12,813 nucleotides of DNA from Candidatus Poribacteria bacterium (GTDB lineage: Bacteria; Poribacteria; WGA-4E; WGA-3G): positions 1 through 12,813 of the forward strand of contig JAPPMR010000940.1 in NCBI GenBank assembly GCA_028818995.1. The letters are read 5' to 3'. A model generated the notes under the pieces. The model did no database searches, had not been told where the DNA came from, and was given only the letters and a program-made list of their open reading frames with translations. Shown in pieces: positions 1 to 10,600 of the stretch. Numbering within the stretch: position 1 is the stretch's first letter; every line of letters starts with the position of its first letter. A program made the position numbers and the translations under genes.

Positions 1-7
1 TTCTGTT

Positions 8-31
8 TTTTTTTTAAAATTTTAAAAAAAA
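8..31. repeat. Perfect AT palindrome T8A4T4A8
   Basis: The bases run eight T, four A, four T, eight A, which is a perfect 24-bp self-complementary sequence centred between 19 and 20, with two further T residues on the left. Such tracts give bent DNA and can extrude as cruciforms. It could also be part of a terminator of a gene to the left of the window. No function can be assigned from the sequence alone. Confidence 0.5.
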
Positions 32-53
32 CTAATACTTATCAAAATTAGTT

Positions 54-112
54 GCCACACGCCGCGTGCCGTCCACCAAAAAATCAAACGTGAACGGCAC
101 ACGGCGTGTGCC
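54..112. repeat. Paired GC-rich dyads forming a 17-bp inverted repeat
   Basis: Bases 56-72 are the reverse complement of 94-110 with a single mismatch (C65 against A101), giving a 17-bp stem with a 21-base loop. Each arm is also nearly palindromic by itself. Bases 96-112 read GGCACACG-G-CGTGTGCC, a perfect 8-bp dyad around one central base. Bases 54-70 form the same dyad with two mismatched pairs. The two dyad centres (62 and 104) are 42 bp apart. The element stands out as a GC island in AT-rich DNA. It may be an operator pair, a large hairpin, or a copy of an interspersed repeat. The symmetry is seen directly; the role is unknown. Confidence 0.65.
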
Positions 113-182
113 TGCTACCTTTGAATCTACGTTAAGTTGCCACCTATGGAGTAGAGCACAAGCGAAATCCGAGCTATGATAT

Positions 183-217
183 AAACTTTCAGTAATACTC
201 ATTAACTGAAAGTTTTT
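183..217 (+). terminator. Possible intrinsic terminator hairpin
   Basis: Bases 183-193 (AAACTTTCAGT) pair perfectly with 205-215 (ACTGAAAGTTT). AAT at 194-196 can pair with ATT at 201-203 across a small bulge. The right arm runs into five T residues at 213-217. This is the shape of a Rho-independent terminator for transcription entering from the left, but the stem is AT-rich and therefore weak. No upstream gene is visible to confirm it. Confidence 0.35.
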
Positions 218-420
218 AAAACTAAATAACGCCTGTGGCTAATTATACTATACTTGACCATTTTTGTCAAATTTAAATTTAGAAGATTAAACTTGGTGTT
301 GATTCCCGTATGGATTACAATGTCCAATTAACTCTAAATCTGCCATAAATCTATAACACTTAATTTGCGTGAATCACACAATATTTCAAGTGGGTTTGCT
401 TTTGTTGGCACAAATATCTG

Positions 421-449
421 TAGAAAATAAATCTAAAATGTGATATAAT
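421..449 (+). promoter_or_regulatory. Sigma-70-type extended -10 promoter of the dioxygenase gene
   Basis: A perfect extended -10 element TGATATAAT (TGnTATAAT) lies at 441-449. Seventeen bases upstream of its hexamer is TAGAAA at 421-426, which matches four of six bases of the -35 consensus TTGACA. A strong extended -10 tolerates such a weak -35. Transcription would start near 456, leaving a leader of about 80 bases before the start codon at 538. I found no other promoter of comparable quality in the window. Confidence 0.55.
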
Positions 450-537
450 TCGTTTCACACATAAAGGTTTTGTATCGTGACAATCGGCTTAATTATGAAT
501 TCTCCAAACAAATAGAAAAGTAGGAAAATAGATTAAT

Positions 538-1365
538 ATGCAATTAACAGACACACAACTTGCGGACTTTAGAGAGAATGGCTTCCTCGCAATTGACGGC
601 TTTTTCTCACCTGTTGAAGCAGAGGCACTTCGACTTGAATTAGAACACATCTATAATACTGAACTTGAAAAAGGAACCGGCATCAATTGCGCAGTGCAAG
701 AGGATGGGACCAAACGCGATAACGAAGGTGAACGCCAAAACTTGCAAGTTATTCCGCTAAACAATCGTAGCGATTTGCACAAAGCGTTACCTTTCCACCC
801 GAAAGTTGTTTCCACTGTCAAACAACTCATCGGTGACGAATTTATGTTGCAATTGGATCAAGCGTTTTGGAAACCGCCGAAAGTTGGCATCGGCACCAGT
901 TGGCATCAAGACAACGCCTATTTCAAAATCGCTGACCCGCTGCGCGGCACTGCCATGTGGATTGCGATTCATGACGCTAACATTGAAAATGGATGTATAC
1001 ATGTTATTCCCGGGAGTCATCGAGAACCCTATGAACACTACCGCGATCCGTTGAGCGATCACCATATTCGTTGTGATCCACCTGAAGAACGTGCTGTACC
1101 GATTGAATTGAAGGCAGGCGGCGTGCTTTTCTTCTGTTATGGCGTTGCACACTGTACCAGATCAAATCTTTCTGATAAGGAACGTGCTGGTGTTGCACTC
1201 CACTTTATACATAACGACTTTGGTGGTAAGGAACTCTGGGAACGTGGTAATGCTACGAAACCGATGATTACCGGTCCTTTGGCAACGGGTGGTGAAAAGG
1301 AGTTTGGTCAGAAGTTTGAGGGTAGATGGCAAGAGGTGATGGACAATGTGCTTGTTTCTGCCTAA
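538..1365 (+). CDS. Phytanoyl-CoA dioxygenase (PhyH) family Fe(II)/2-oxoglutarate oxygenase
   Basis: This intact 275-residue protein is a typical length for bacterial PhyH-family enzymes. These are non-heme Fe(II) oxygenases that couple decarboxylation of 2-oxoglutarate to hydroxylation of a substrate. The HxD iron-binding pair is His123 and Asp125 in SWHQDNAYF, and the distal iron ligand is His205 in YGVAHCTRSN. Arg216 lies eleven residues further, the spacing of the 2-oxoglutarate-binding arginine in human PhyH (His264/Arg275). The strongly conserved stretch NGCIHVIPGSHRE is at 151-163. There is no signal peptide, so it should be cytoplasmic. The start at 538 is supported by AGGA at 522-525 and by a promoter ending at 449. 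The substrate cannot be read from sequence: bacterial members hydroxylate diverse small molecules, and phytanoyl-CoA itself is unlikely to be implied. No operon partner is visible; the next gene starts 249 bases on. Confidence 0.93.
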   Translation: MQLTDTQLADFRENGFLAIDGFFSPVEAEALRLELEHIYNTELEKGTGINCAVQEDGTKRDNEGERQNLQVIPLNNRSDLHKALPFHPKVVSTVKQLIGDEFMLQLDQAFWKPPKVGIGTSWHQDNAYFKIADPLRGTAMWIAIHDANIENGCIHVIPGSHREPYEHYRDPLSDHHIRCDPPEERAVPIELKAGGVLFFCYGVAHCTRSNLSDKERAGVALHFIHNDFGGKELWERGNATKPMITGPLATGGEKEFGQKFEGRWQEVMDNVLVSA

Positions 1366-1418
1366 GTAGACTTTTTCTTATCGTAGATTTTAAGATTAAT
1401 CGGACATTGTTAGTTAAC

Positions 1419-1440
1419 GGTGCGGTTAGGAAACCGCACC
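1419..1440. repeat. GC-rich hairpin, probable copy of an interspersed intergenic repeat
   Basis: GGTGCGGTT at 1419-1427 pairs perfectly with AACCGCACC at 1432-1440 around a four-base AGGA loop. It is followed by TACCGGG rather than a T run, so it is a poor intrinsic terminator, although it lies 54 bases after the dioxygenase stop. A second GC-richer stretch follows at 1461-1495 with weak GGTTG/CAACC symmetry (1464-1468 and 1488-1492). From memory, hairpins of the form GGTGCGGTT-n-AACCGCACC recur between genes in Poribacteria assemblies. I cannot verify that here. Confidence 0.55.
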
Positions 1441-1603
1441 TACCGGGTCAGGAATTCAGCGTCGGTTGGGTTTGGCTATGTTCTACGCAACCTACATCTA
1501 CTTCGTGATTTATAACCACAAAATCCTAATCGAGACAATAAAATATTGATTTCCCAATTTAGTGGATAGACTTATTTCTTTCCGCACTCACCGAATGCGA
1601 CGT

Positions 1604-1609
1604 GGAGGT
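1604..1609 (+). promoter_or_regulatory. Strong Shine-Dalgarno site of the giant TPR gene
   Basis: GGAGGT sits five bases before the ATG at 1615, a near-perfect anti-16S match. It fixes the start codon directly ahead of a clean signal peptide. I see no convincing -10/-35 pair in the 1366-1603 gap. Confidence 0.8.
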
Positions 1610-1614
1610 CTTTA

Positions 1615-4600
1615 ATGCTTAAACGCTTACACTTATTGGCTATTGTCTACCTGTCGTGTTTTATATTTTCCACCTTATACCTCCCATTTACGGCTAATTC
1701 CCAAGATGAAGCGAGCGATGAGAAAATCATTGAACGTTATAAGTTGATGCTGAGTCGTAAGCCGAAAGAGGGGAGTACATTTGACCGTCTCTATCAGTTC
1801 TATCTTGAGGGTGCTGGTTTAGACGCTATGCTCAGTGATTATCAAGCAGATGCACAAGCTAAACCAAACGATGCCAATCTCCAACTTATCTTAGGACACA
1901 TATACAAACGGCTTGGTAAAGACACCGAGGCAGTTGCAGCATATCAACGCGCTGTTGAACTTGCGCCGAACAAGTATTACCCTCATTTTGCACTGGGGAA
2001 AATGTATGGGGCTTTGCGTCAGCATGAAGAAGCAATCCAAGCGTTGACGCAGGCTGCAGCATTTTCTGAACAAGCACAAGATATACCTCCTGAAGAATTA
2101 ACAGCAATCTACAAGGCACTTGGACATGCATATTTCCGTCGCGACAAGGTGGACGAAGCAATTCAGGCATGGCAAAAAATATCTGAACTTGATCCGCAAG
2201 ACATCTTCGCACGCATTGAACTTGCAGACCTTTTCCGTGAACAGGAACTGTATCAGCAGGCAATCGTCCAACATGAAGCAATAATTGAACTGAAAAAGGA
2301 TGCCCCTTATAGAATCTGCTTGAGTCACAGAGAGATTGGCAATATTCATGAGGCGAAAGGCGACTATCAGGATGCTATCAGAAGTTTTGACACTGCACTT
2401 GCCCTCACCGCTCCGGGCAACTGGCTACGTAAAGACTTGCAACATCGTATCATTGGTATCTTTGCGGCGGATAGCAATTGGGGTGGCTTAATCGAATACT
2501 ATCAAGCAAGATTGGAAGCCACACATAATGAGCCGGAACTGCTCGGGTTGCTTGCTTCAGCATATATTGAAAATCAGCAGCTTGAAGAGGGCATCAGCAC
2601 ATACCGAAAGGGACTTGAACTTGCCCCAACCGACACGAACCTACGTTTAAACCTTATTGCTTCGCTGCGTAATGCGGAAAGGTTTGCCGAGGCAGCGGCA
2701 GAATATGAAATACTCAGTGAACAGGACCCAGACGATTTCGGTATCTACCGGGAACTGGGTGAGTTGTATCTACAACTCGGAAATCAGGATAAGGCTAAGG
2801 CAGTATATCAGAAAATGATTGACCGTGATCCGAACAATCCAAGCACACATCTGACCTTAGCAGAGATTTACACCGGACACGAATGGGTTGAAGATGCTGT
2901 TTCTCAATATGAAAAGGCTATCTCACTCGTGCCTCATAATCTCGATTACATTGAGTATTTTGGTGAATTTTACTTCCGACAAGCGAAACGTGAGAAAGCA
3001 CTTGAGACATGGAATCGAATGGTTGCTGATGGAAACGCCACTGCAGAGAATTATGACCGCCTTGCACAACTACTTAAAGCCAAAAATTTCAAAGCTGAGG
3101 CGGTTACTGCAAGCCGAAAAGCGGTTGAGTTGATGCCAAATGAATACCGCTATCGTGAAGCATTGGCAAAACACCTCATGGAAGATCAAGCATACAATGA
3201 GGCACTTACAGAATACACAGCGGCGATGGAACTTGCGCCAAACGAGTTTTTTGCCGAAAAGATGGATGATAAAAGGATTGAACTCTATCGTCGACAAGGC
3301 ACACTTGTTGATAAAATTGAAGCATTGGAAACTGAACTTAAGAAACCCGGATTGGCTGATGCGGAGATGTTTGCACATCAAAAGCAACTCGCGAAGATGT
3401 ACCTGAAGTTGGGGAATATAACCTATGCATTGGAAGTTCTGTTGAGTGCCAAGCAGCGCAAACCTGATGATATATCTATCAACCGATGGATTGCACAAGT
3501 TTACACACGTCAAGGTAGACGCGACGAGGCGAATGCTACGTATATGCACCTGATTGAAGTGGATAGTGCGAATGCTCGTGAGTATCACGCGAACATCGCA
3601 GAGTCGTATTTGAACGTCATGGACTTTGATGCGGCAACAGCGGCAGCCAAACAGGTAATCGCACACAGTCCGCGCAATCCTGAAGGGCATGAATTGCTTG
3701 CACAAATTGCGAAACAATCCAGAAACTATGAAACTGCAATAGACAGTTTAAAGCAGGCGATCCGCTTACGTCCAGAAGCAATTGGCACTCGCTCAGAATT
3801 AGCAGCTACTTATAAACTTTCTGGCAAACTTCAACAGGCACTGGCACAGTATTGGCGGTGTTGGGACTTGAGCGATAATGTAAGTGACAAACTCTCTTTT
3901 GTCAAACCTCTCTCTGATGTGTATTACGACCTTGGCAGACGTGGAGATTTTGAGGAAAAATTAAAGCAATTGGCGAAATCAAATACAGGTCAGGTGGCAC
4001 CCGTTTTAGCACTCGCTGAACTTCATCGAATGGAGGGTGACCTACCGAGTGCCCGTTTCCAATTGGCACAAGCATTAAACAAACAACGCGAAAACCCAGA
4101 ACTCTTGGACCACTTAGCACAAATTAGTGTGGAACTTGGGGAGATTCAAGAGGCGGTTACGTATCAGCAGCGGCTTGTCAAAGCAGACCCTCATTTAACT
4201 CACCAGCAAAGACTTGGCGAATTGTTGTTTGATGCTGGACGTGAACAGGAGGCGATTCAAGCGTGGACGAAACTGCTACATGCCAAAAATCAAACACTTG
4301 AGGCTGAAGTCAAACTTGCTTCTTTACTGCTTCGGCACGGGTTGTCGGAAGATGCATTTCTGGTGCTTGACCGTGCAGCCGAAAAAATCACCGGCACCGA
4401 TGCACACATCCCACTTTATCGTTTGGGGGCAATGTTAGTTAGCATGAATGAATCAGAACGCGCACGCCCTTATTTTCAACGGATTCTTGACATGTCTGAA
4501 CCGCTTGGAAATGTTACGAAACAGCGGACAAAACAATCCTCAATTTATGCTTCTTCTACTATTCCGGGCGTTGACTACAACAAATTTGATCTTTCACGTA

Positions 4601-7600
4601 CTACGATTCGAGAGATTCAGAGTAAACCTACTTTATCGGGTAGTGGCATTGCATGGGTGCCGAAAACATTTGAAGAAGCGCAAGCTGGCGCACTTGTGCA
4701 TTTGACTACAATTGCACAGCAACATGGCAAACTATCCGAACTTGTTGGACAATTTGAGACTGATACCGAAGCAAATCCAACAGACATCAAGACACTTGAG
4801 ACCTTGGCGAGACTTTATACCTTAATCCAACACAACGACAAGGCTGAAAGAACTATTGACAAGCTGATTGAGATTTCACCGAATGATTTGGCATACCAGC
4901 CGCTACGTTTGCACCGTTCAATGCAGGAAGACTCTAATCACGAAACACTGAAAAAGCTACTGGATGATATACCTGGATTAGTTCCCGAAGCGCGGTACCG
5001 ATATATCGCAGAATATGCCAAAATGCTGTATTGGGATGAGAAAAAGGAAGATGCATCAAAACTCCTGAGCGAAGTTGAGGAGGTAAAGGTTGCGGACTTC
5101 AACACGGGTTATGCGTTAGTTGATGCGTTTCATCTGATTGAAAAGACAGATATAGCAGAAAAAATCCTCCTTAGTCTGCCGAAACCGCCGCAAGCGCAGC
5201 AGTATCAATATAGACAGTTGTTTGAAAAACTTACAGACTCCTACATTGAGCAAGATGAGCCAGAAAAAGCGATTGTGCTCTTCTGGACTTTCTGTGAAAG
5301 AACAAAACCGACCGGTTCGAATCCCAGACGGGTTGATGCACTTGCGCGGTCATCATATTATTACGGTGGTTATAGACCCGTTCAGACGACTTATCCCACG
5401 CCAATTGTCTATTTTAATAGAGAGCGTTTAAACTATCTGCAATCAATCTTCCGTGAGTTTTGGATAAGAGAACAACAAGAGAAGTTATTCACAAAATTCC
5501 AGAAAGAATTAGATGCAGCAGAAGGTAGAGATCGTATTTATCCAAGTTTAGCGATGAGTTACTGCTATTGGTGGGATGAGGAACGCGATAAGGCGCAAGA
5601 GATCCTTTCCAGTTTACAGAAGGATTTCCCGGATGACCTGACGCTCAAGCTGAACGCAGCTATTGTTTCTATTCAGGCAGGTAAATTTAGGGATGCGTTC
5701 ATGATGCTTGAGGACCTTGCTGAAGCAGAACCACGAAACCGTCGTCAATATAACGATCTGCTATTGCAGCTTGCCATTCATACAGGTGATACTGTTAAAC
5801 TACGAGAGTTGATGGCAAAACTTTTGAATTCACCAACAGGTACTCAAGAACTTTATCAGTTTTCGCAAAACCTACAGGACGCAGGTTTCACGCAGTATGC
5901 GATCGCTGCAGCGAAAAAAGCGATGGTATTAGCAATGACACAACGTAATGCCAATTTTCTGATGGAGTTAGGTGAACATCTGAGTGAACTCGGTAGAGGG
6001 CAGGACGCAGCGCTGCTTGCGGAACGTGCGCTAAGATTTACAAACCGACCTGACCGCTATGGACGGATGATGTATGCATATAATTTTCGACGGGCAACGA
6101 ATTTGGTAAGCCGTTCAAAGGATATGCAGGAACGTGAAAACTTGCTCATTGCAGAGGTGGAAAAGAACCCTGAATCATACCAAACCCAAATTAAGTTAGC
6201 TATTTTCTATGAAAGTGCCAACAAAATTGAGAAAGCAGCAGAAGCATTTAAGGCAGCATTGGCACTCCGACCTAATGACAGCAGCGGACGCATGCGATAT
6301 GTCCGTATGCTGGAACGAAATAGCATGGCAGAAGAAGCCTTGCCCGAATATACGATTCTTCTCAGAAACAACTCAACCGCACTTGGTTACGACTATAGAA
6401 AAGCGATAGACGCGTTTGTTTCAGCAGGAAAATTAGATGATCTTATTGCACTTACAAAGGATATCATAATGCCTGTTGGACAATACGCAGGTAGCGATCT
6501 TACCGTGGAGGTTGGACGTAGATGTTTGGCTGAAAACAGACCTCAATCCGCAATTGAGATATTCCAAAAGATACTTGAAGTTCACCCGAAATGGGATTAC
6601 GTGCATCGAGATTTAGCATCTGCTTATGTTGCCGCTGGTGAACCTGAAAAGGCGATACAGTATTTGACAGAAAAACATGAAATTGGAAAGACATCACTAT
6701 CGCAAACAGCGTTTCAATTGAAAATCGCTGAATACCATGAGGCTGCTGGTGGTCGTGAAAGTGCGATTCAATATTTGCAAGAAAAAACTGAAACTGGTGA
6801 CCTCTCTAATACACAATCAACAGTTGTTTTGAAGCTTGCTGAATACTATGAGGTGAGTGGTGAATTAGAACAGTTCATTACAGAATATGAAGCAAAACTC
6901 GCGGAAGATCCGTCAAACACAAAACTGCTATATCTATTAGCATCAATGAAGATAAAAGTGAATGATATTGAAGGCGCAAACTCACATATCAACGCACTCA
7001 TTGACGATGCACTCATGTCTGTTCAGACAACATGGCTTTATAACCTTGCCGATGTAAGTGAGAAGGCTGGTGCACACGATCTTCAATTCCGTCTGCTTGA
7101 AGCTGCTGCTGAGAAACTTGAAAATCAAAATTCATGGGCACTTGCAACATCTTACGAGAAACTGGGAGAAGCATACATCAAGAAAGAGGAGATGGAGAAA
7201 GCACAAAACGCATTCCGTAAAATGGGCACCATCCAAACGATGCGTGATAGTTCAAGAAGTACTTATGAAAAGAGACAACTCGCCTCAAAATACATGCAAT
7301 ACGAAATGTGGGACGATGCTGAAACTCTGTACACAGAAGTCATCAACGACCTTTCAGCTTCCTCGTGGGAACGTGAGACTGCCCAAGAACAATTCATGGA
7401 GATAAAACAACGGCGTGGTGATCTCAATTCACCCCAATTTGTTGAAAAAATCCAGGAGATGGGTATCAGCATGCAGCGCGCTATCGCACAAGAGTTTGCG
7501 CAGCGAAATCAGGTGGAGAAAGCGTTAGAAATATTTGAACGCATCTCAGAAACGATGCCGGAAGATTTAGAATCTCGCGCACAACTTGCTAAACTATATT

Positions 7601-10600
7601 CACGGCAAAATCAGCATGACAAAGCCTCTGAAACATGGCAAACATTACTTGAATCCGACCCGGAAAACACAAAGTATCAAGATGGTCTGGTAAATAGTTT
7701 TCAAAATGCTGGCAAACTTGAGCAAGCCCTCGGGGTTGCTCAGCAGTATATTGAAGCAGAGCCTGAAGTCGGTGTCCATTATGTCCGTCTTGCTAAACTC
7801 TATTCCGATGAAGATAGGAAGGATGAAGCAATCACTGCTTATGAAAAAGCAATTGAACTCGCGCCTGGCGATAGAAATGTCTATCTGAAAGTTGCAGAAC
7901 TCTATTTTCTTAATGATAACATCACCGCTACCGAAGAAGCATATAAAAACGCCATTCAATACACGCCATCAGAATGGAATCGTCGAGGTATTGAGCGGCA
8001 ATTGATGAATCTGTATCGTTATCAGGGAAATTTGGAAGAGATGTTACAGAAGGCTGAAGATGAAGGTACGCTCACACTTGAGATGCAAAAAGAACGAGCG
8101 AACTACTATCTCAGTATGGGTGAACTTGAAAAGTCTGCAGATGCATACAGAACAGCATTTGATATGACTACTGATTCCTATGATAAAAACAGGATCTCCA
8201 GTGATTTGTTCAAGGTATACATGCAACTTGGGAGGATCGACTCAATCTTAGAAATCCACGAAAAGGCGATCCAAGCGAATCCAACAGGTCGATTAATCAG
8301 TTATGGGCAAAATGGTATTTATGCAAGAACTTATGCTGACCGGGCACGTGATAGTTTAATCGATGCTTACAAGGATCAAGGTAAACTTGAAGACTTACAA
8401 ACACTTTTTAAAAGTAAACTGCAGGAGAATCCAGAGGATTCCAAAACTCTGAAAATGATGGCTAAGATTTACTGGAGTGGAGAGGATTTTAGAAAGTCGG
8501 CTGAAGTCTATCAGACGCTCAGCAAGATACAGCCTAATGATGTCCTCAATCTCTACAATGCAGGTGCAGCGTTGAACAGAAGCGGTCAAATAGGATTGGC
8601 AAAAGAGATGTTCAACAAAGCATCAACCGCACTTGAATCCAGTAGCGATAAAGATGATATGTGGTTTATTGGCACGCTCGCTACGATCTGCCTTGAGAAC
8701 AAAATATATGATCAAGCGATTGAACTTGCAGAAGCCGCACTTGTTGAAAGTCGCAGCTACAGCGGTAGTTCTGTTCAGGAGACTTTACACGAAATGCTTG
8801 GCAAAAGCTACCGTGAGACAAAACGTTACGAAGAGGCTGTCAATGCATATCGGCAAATGGCAAATGTAGCAAGATATGATTGGCCGCGGGAAAGAGCAGA
8901 GACTGCCATTGAGGAAATTGCCAAAGCAGGTAAGCTCTATGAAAAATGGATTCCTGAGCAACTTAAGAAGGTTGAGGCGAATCCTGAAAATGTTAACTTA
9001 CGTTTGAAACTTGCCCAAAATTACGAAGCGACAAACAGAGTTAAAGAGGCGGTAGAACAATATGAAAAAATCAGTAAACTTCAACCTGAGAACTCTCAGT
9101 GGTTTAAAAAGCTTGGCGAATTCTATGACAACATGCCAATCAAGAGACACGAGACAGGCGAAGCGGTTGAAGGCACAGCACTAAACCTGAATGGAAATAG
9201 GAGTTTTGTAGAAATCGGTGATAGTGAATCTTTAAACCAAATTTCGGGACAGGTGACGGTGTCAGCGTGGATTAAACCGACTAATTTTCCAAATGAGTAT
9301 TCCCCCATTGTCTCCAAAACTGATGCGTGGGATTCCGATTTCAAAAAACGAAGTTTCTTCCTAAATCTTAAAGGAGATGGGTCAATTCAATTTGCGGCAT
9401 CACCTGATGGAGAGGATGATGCATCTATTTATTCGCCAACAAGTATCATTGAACTTAACACTTGGCACTATATTGCAGGTGTTGTAGATACAGAGAATGA
9501 CATCATCAAACTTTTCGTTGATGGAATTAAGGTCAATCAGCGAGATTTTAAAGGAAAGAAAAGGATATATCAAAGCAAATTCCCACTCCGTATTGGGTGG
9601 AGCTATGAGGAGGTATCCGCGCATAAATCTTTTGTTGGACAAATTGATGAGGTGCGTGTGTGGAACGTTGCGCGGACTGAACAACAGATTCGCGCCGATA
9701 TGAACACACAACTCAATGGCGATGAACCCGGTTTAGTCGGATACTGGAAATTTGACGCTGAAAATCAAGGTGTTATTGCTGACGCAACACAAAACAGAAA
9801 TGATGGTAAACTGATTGGAAATGCTACGTTTGAACCTTATACGCGTCCAATTTTTGAGAGTTCAAAAGAGGAACGATTGGCGCAAGTAGTCGCTGCATAT
9901 CAAAAAGCGATTGAACTTGAACCGACCTCATACCAACATTACGATCTGTTGGCAAAGTTCTATGTAAAATCATCGCATACATCAGATGCGGAAGCGGTAT
10001 ACCGTCGAGCGTTAGATGCGTCTCTAACACAGGACAACCATAATTCTGCAATTAAGGCTATTTCTGAGCTTTACGCTAAAGATGGGCAAGAGGACAAGCA
10101 AATTGCTATCCTTGAAGAGATAAAACCTGATATGGAGCGAAGTGCTGTTCTGCACGAACTTTTAGGCGATCTCTACAAAAAAACGGGGGATTCTGAAAAA
10201 TCTGAACTTGCTTACGCCAAGTGGCTGAAAATACGGCAGAAAGAGGCTGACAGGCAACAAAGTGCAAGTAATTATCGCAATTTAGCTGAAGAGATGCTTA
10301 ATAAAGGTCGTTTCCCAGAGATCGCATTGAAATTCGCCAAGCGTGCATTACAAAGTTATACAGGTTCATATTATTACTATCCCACAACGCTTGGAGATGC
10401 ATGTATTGCCAACGGACTTTTTGAAGACGCACTCATACACTATAAGCATGCGTTAAGCATCGTGCCATCAGGATATTCAACAGAGCAATTTTGGAAACGC
10501 GTCGCGGAGGCAGGCAAGAAGGCGAATGACAAAGAGGGTTACAGTCAAATGCTTAGTGCGTTGATAAATACTATTCCCTCAACAGATTCAAGTAATCACG

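Larger units (their letters stand above)
1..420. other. Non-coding AT-rich upstream region
   Basis: No reading frame of convincing length or composition is present on either strand. The stretch is AT-rich apart from a GC-rich island at 54-112. It holds three symmetric elements listed separately: an AT palindrome at 8-31, paired GC-rich dyads at 54-112 and a hairpin at 183-217. A smaller dyad, TTGAC-7-GTCAA, lies at 254-270. Between about 271 and 420 I see nothing recognisable. The gene to the left is outside the window, so it is unclear whether the first 200 bases are its 3' flank. Confidence 0.6.

Noticed and set aside
50..143. Direct repeats AGTTGCCAC at 50-58 and 135-143 as target-site duplications of an inserted element
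   Set aside because: The copies do not flank the symmetric element evenly, there is no transposase, and nine matching bases over this distance is weak evidence.
787..1152. 121-aa open frame on the - strand inside the dioxygenase gene
   Set aside because: Lies opposite the catalytic HxD region of a clear PhyH enzyme; shadow frame.
1326..1508. 60-aa + strand frame overlapping the end of the dioxygenase gene
   Set aside because: Starts inside the dioxygenase gene in another frame, runs through the intergenic hairpin, and has no ribosome-binding site or protein-like composition.
1500..1600. A dedicated promoter for the giant gene
   Set aside because: Candidates such as TTGATT at 1546 or TATAAC at 1511 lack a partner hexamer at proper spacing, so none is called.
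1648..1659. Possible lipobox at Cys15 of the giant protein (YLSC)
   Set aside because: The residue three before the Cys is Tyr and the hydrophobic core continues well past it; a normal Sec cleavage after ANS (27-29) fits better.
3070..3717. 215-aa open frame on the - strand inside the giant gene
   Set aside because: Antisense to a strongly supported TPR region, rich in Cys, Phe and Ile with no domain pattern; it is a by-product of codon usage on the + strand.
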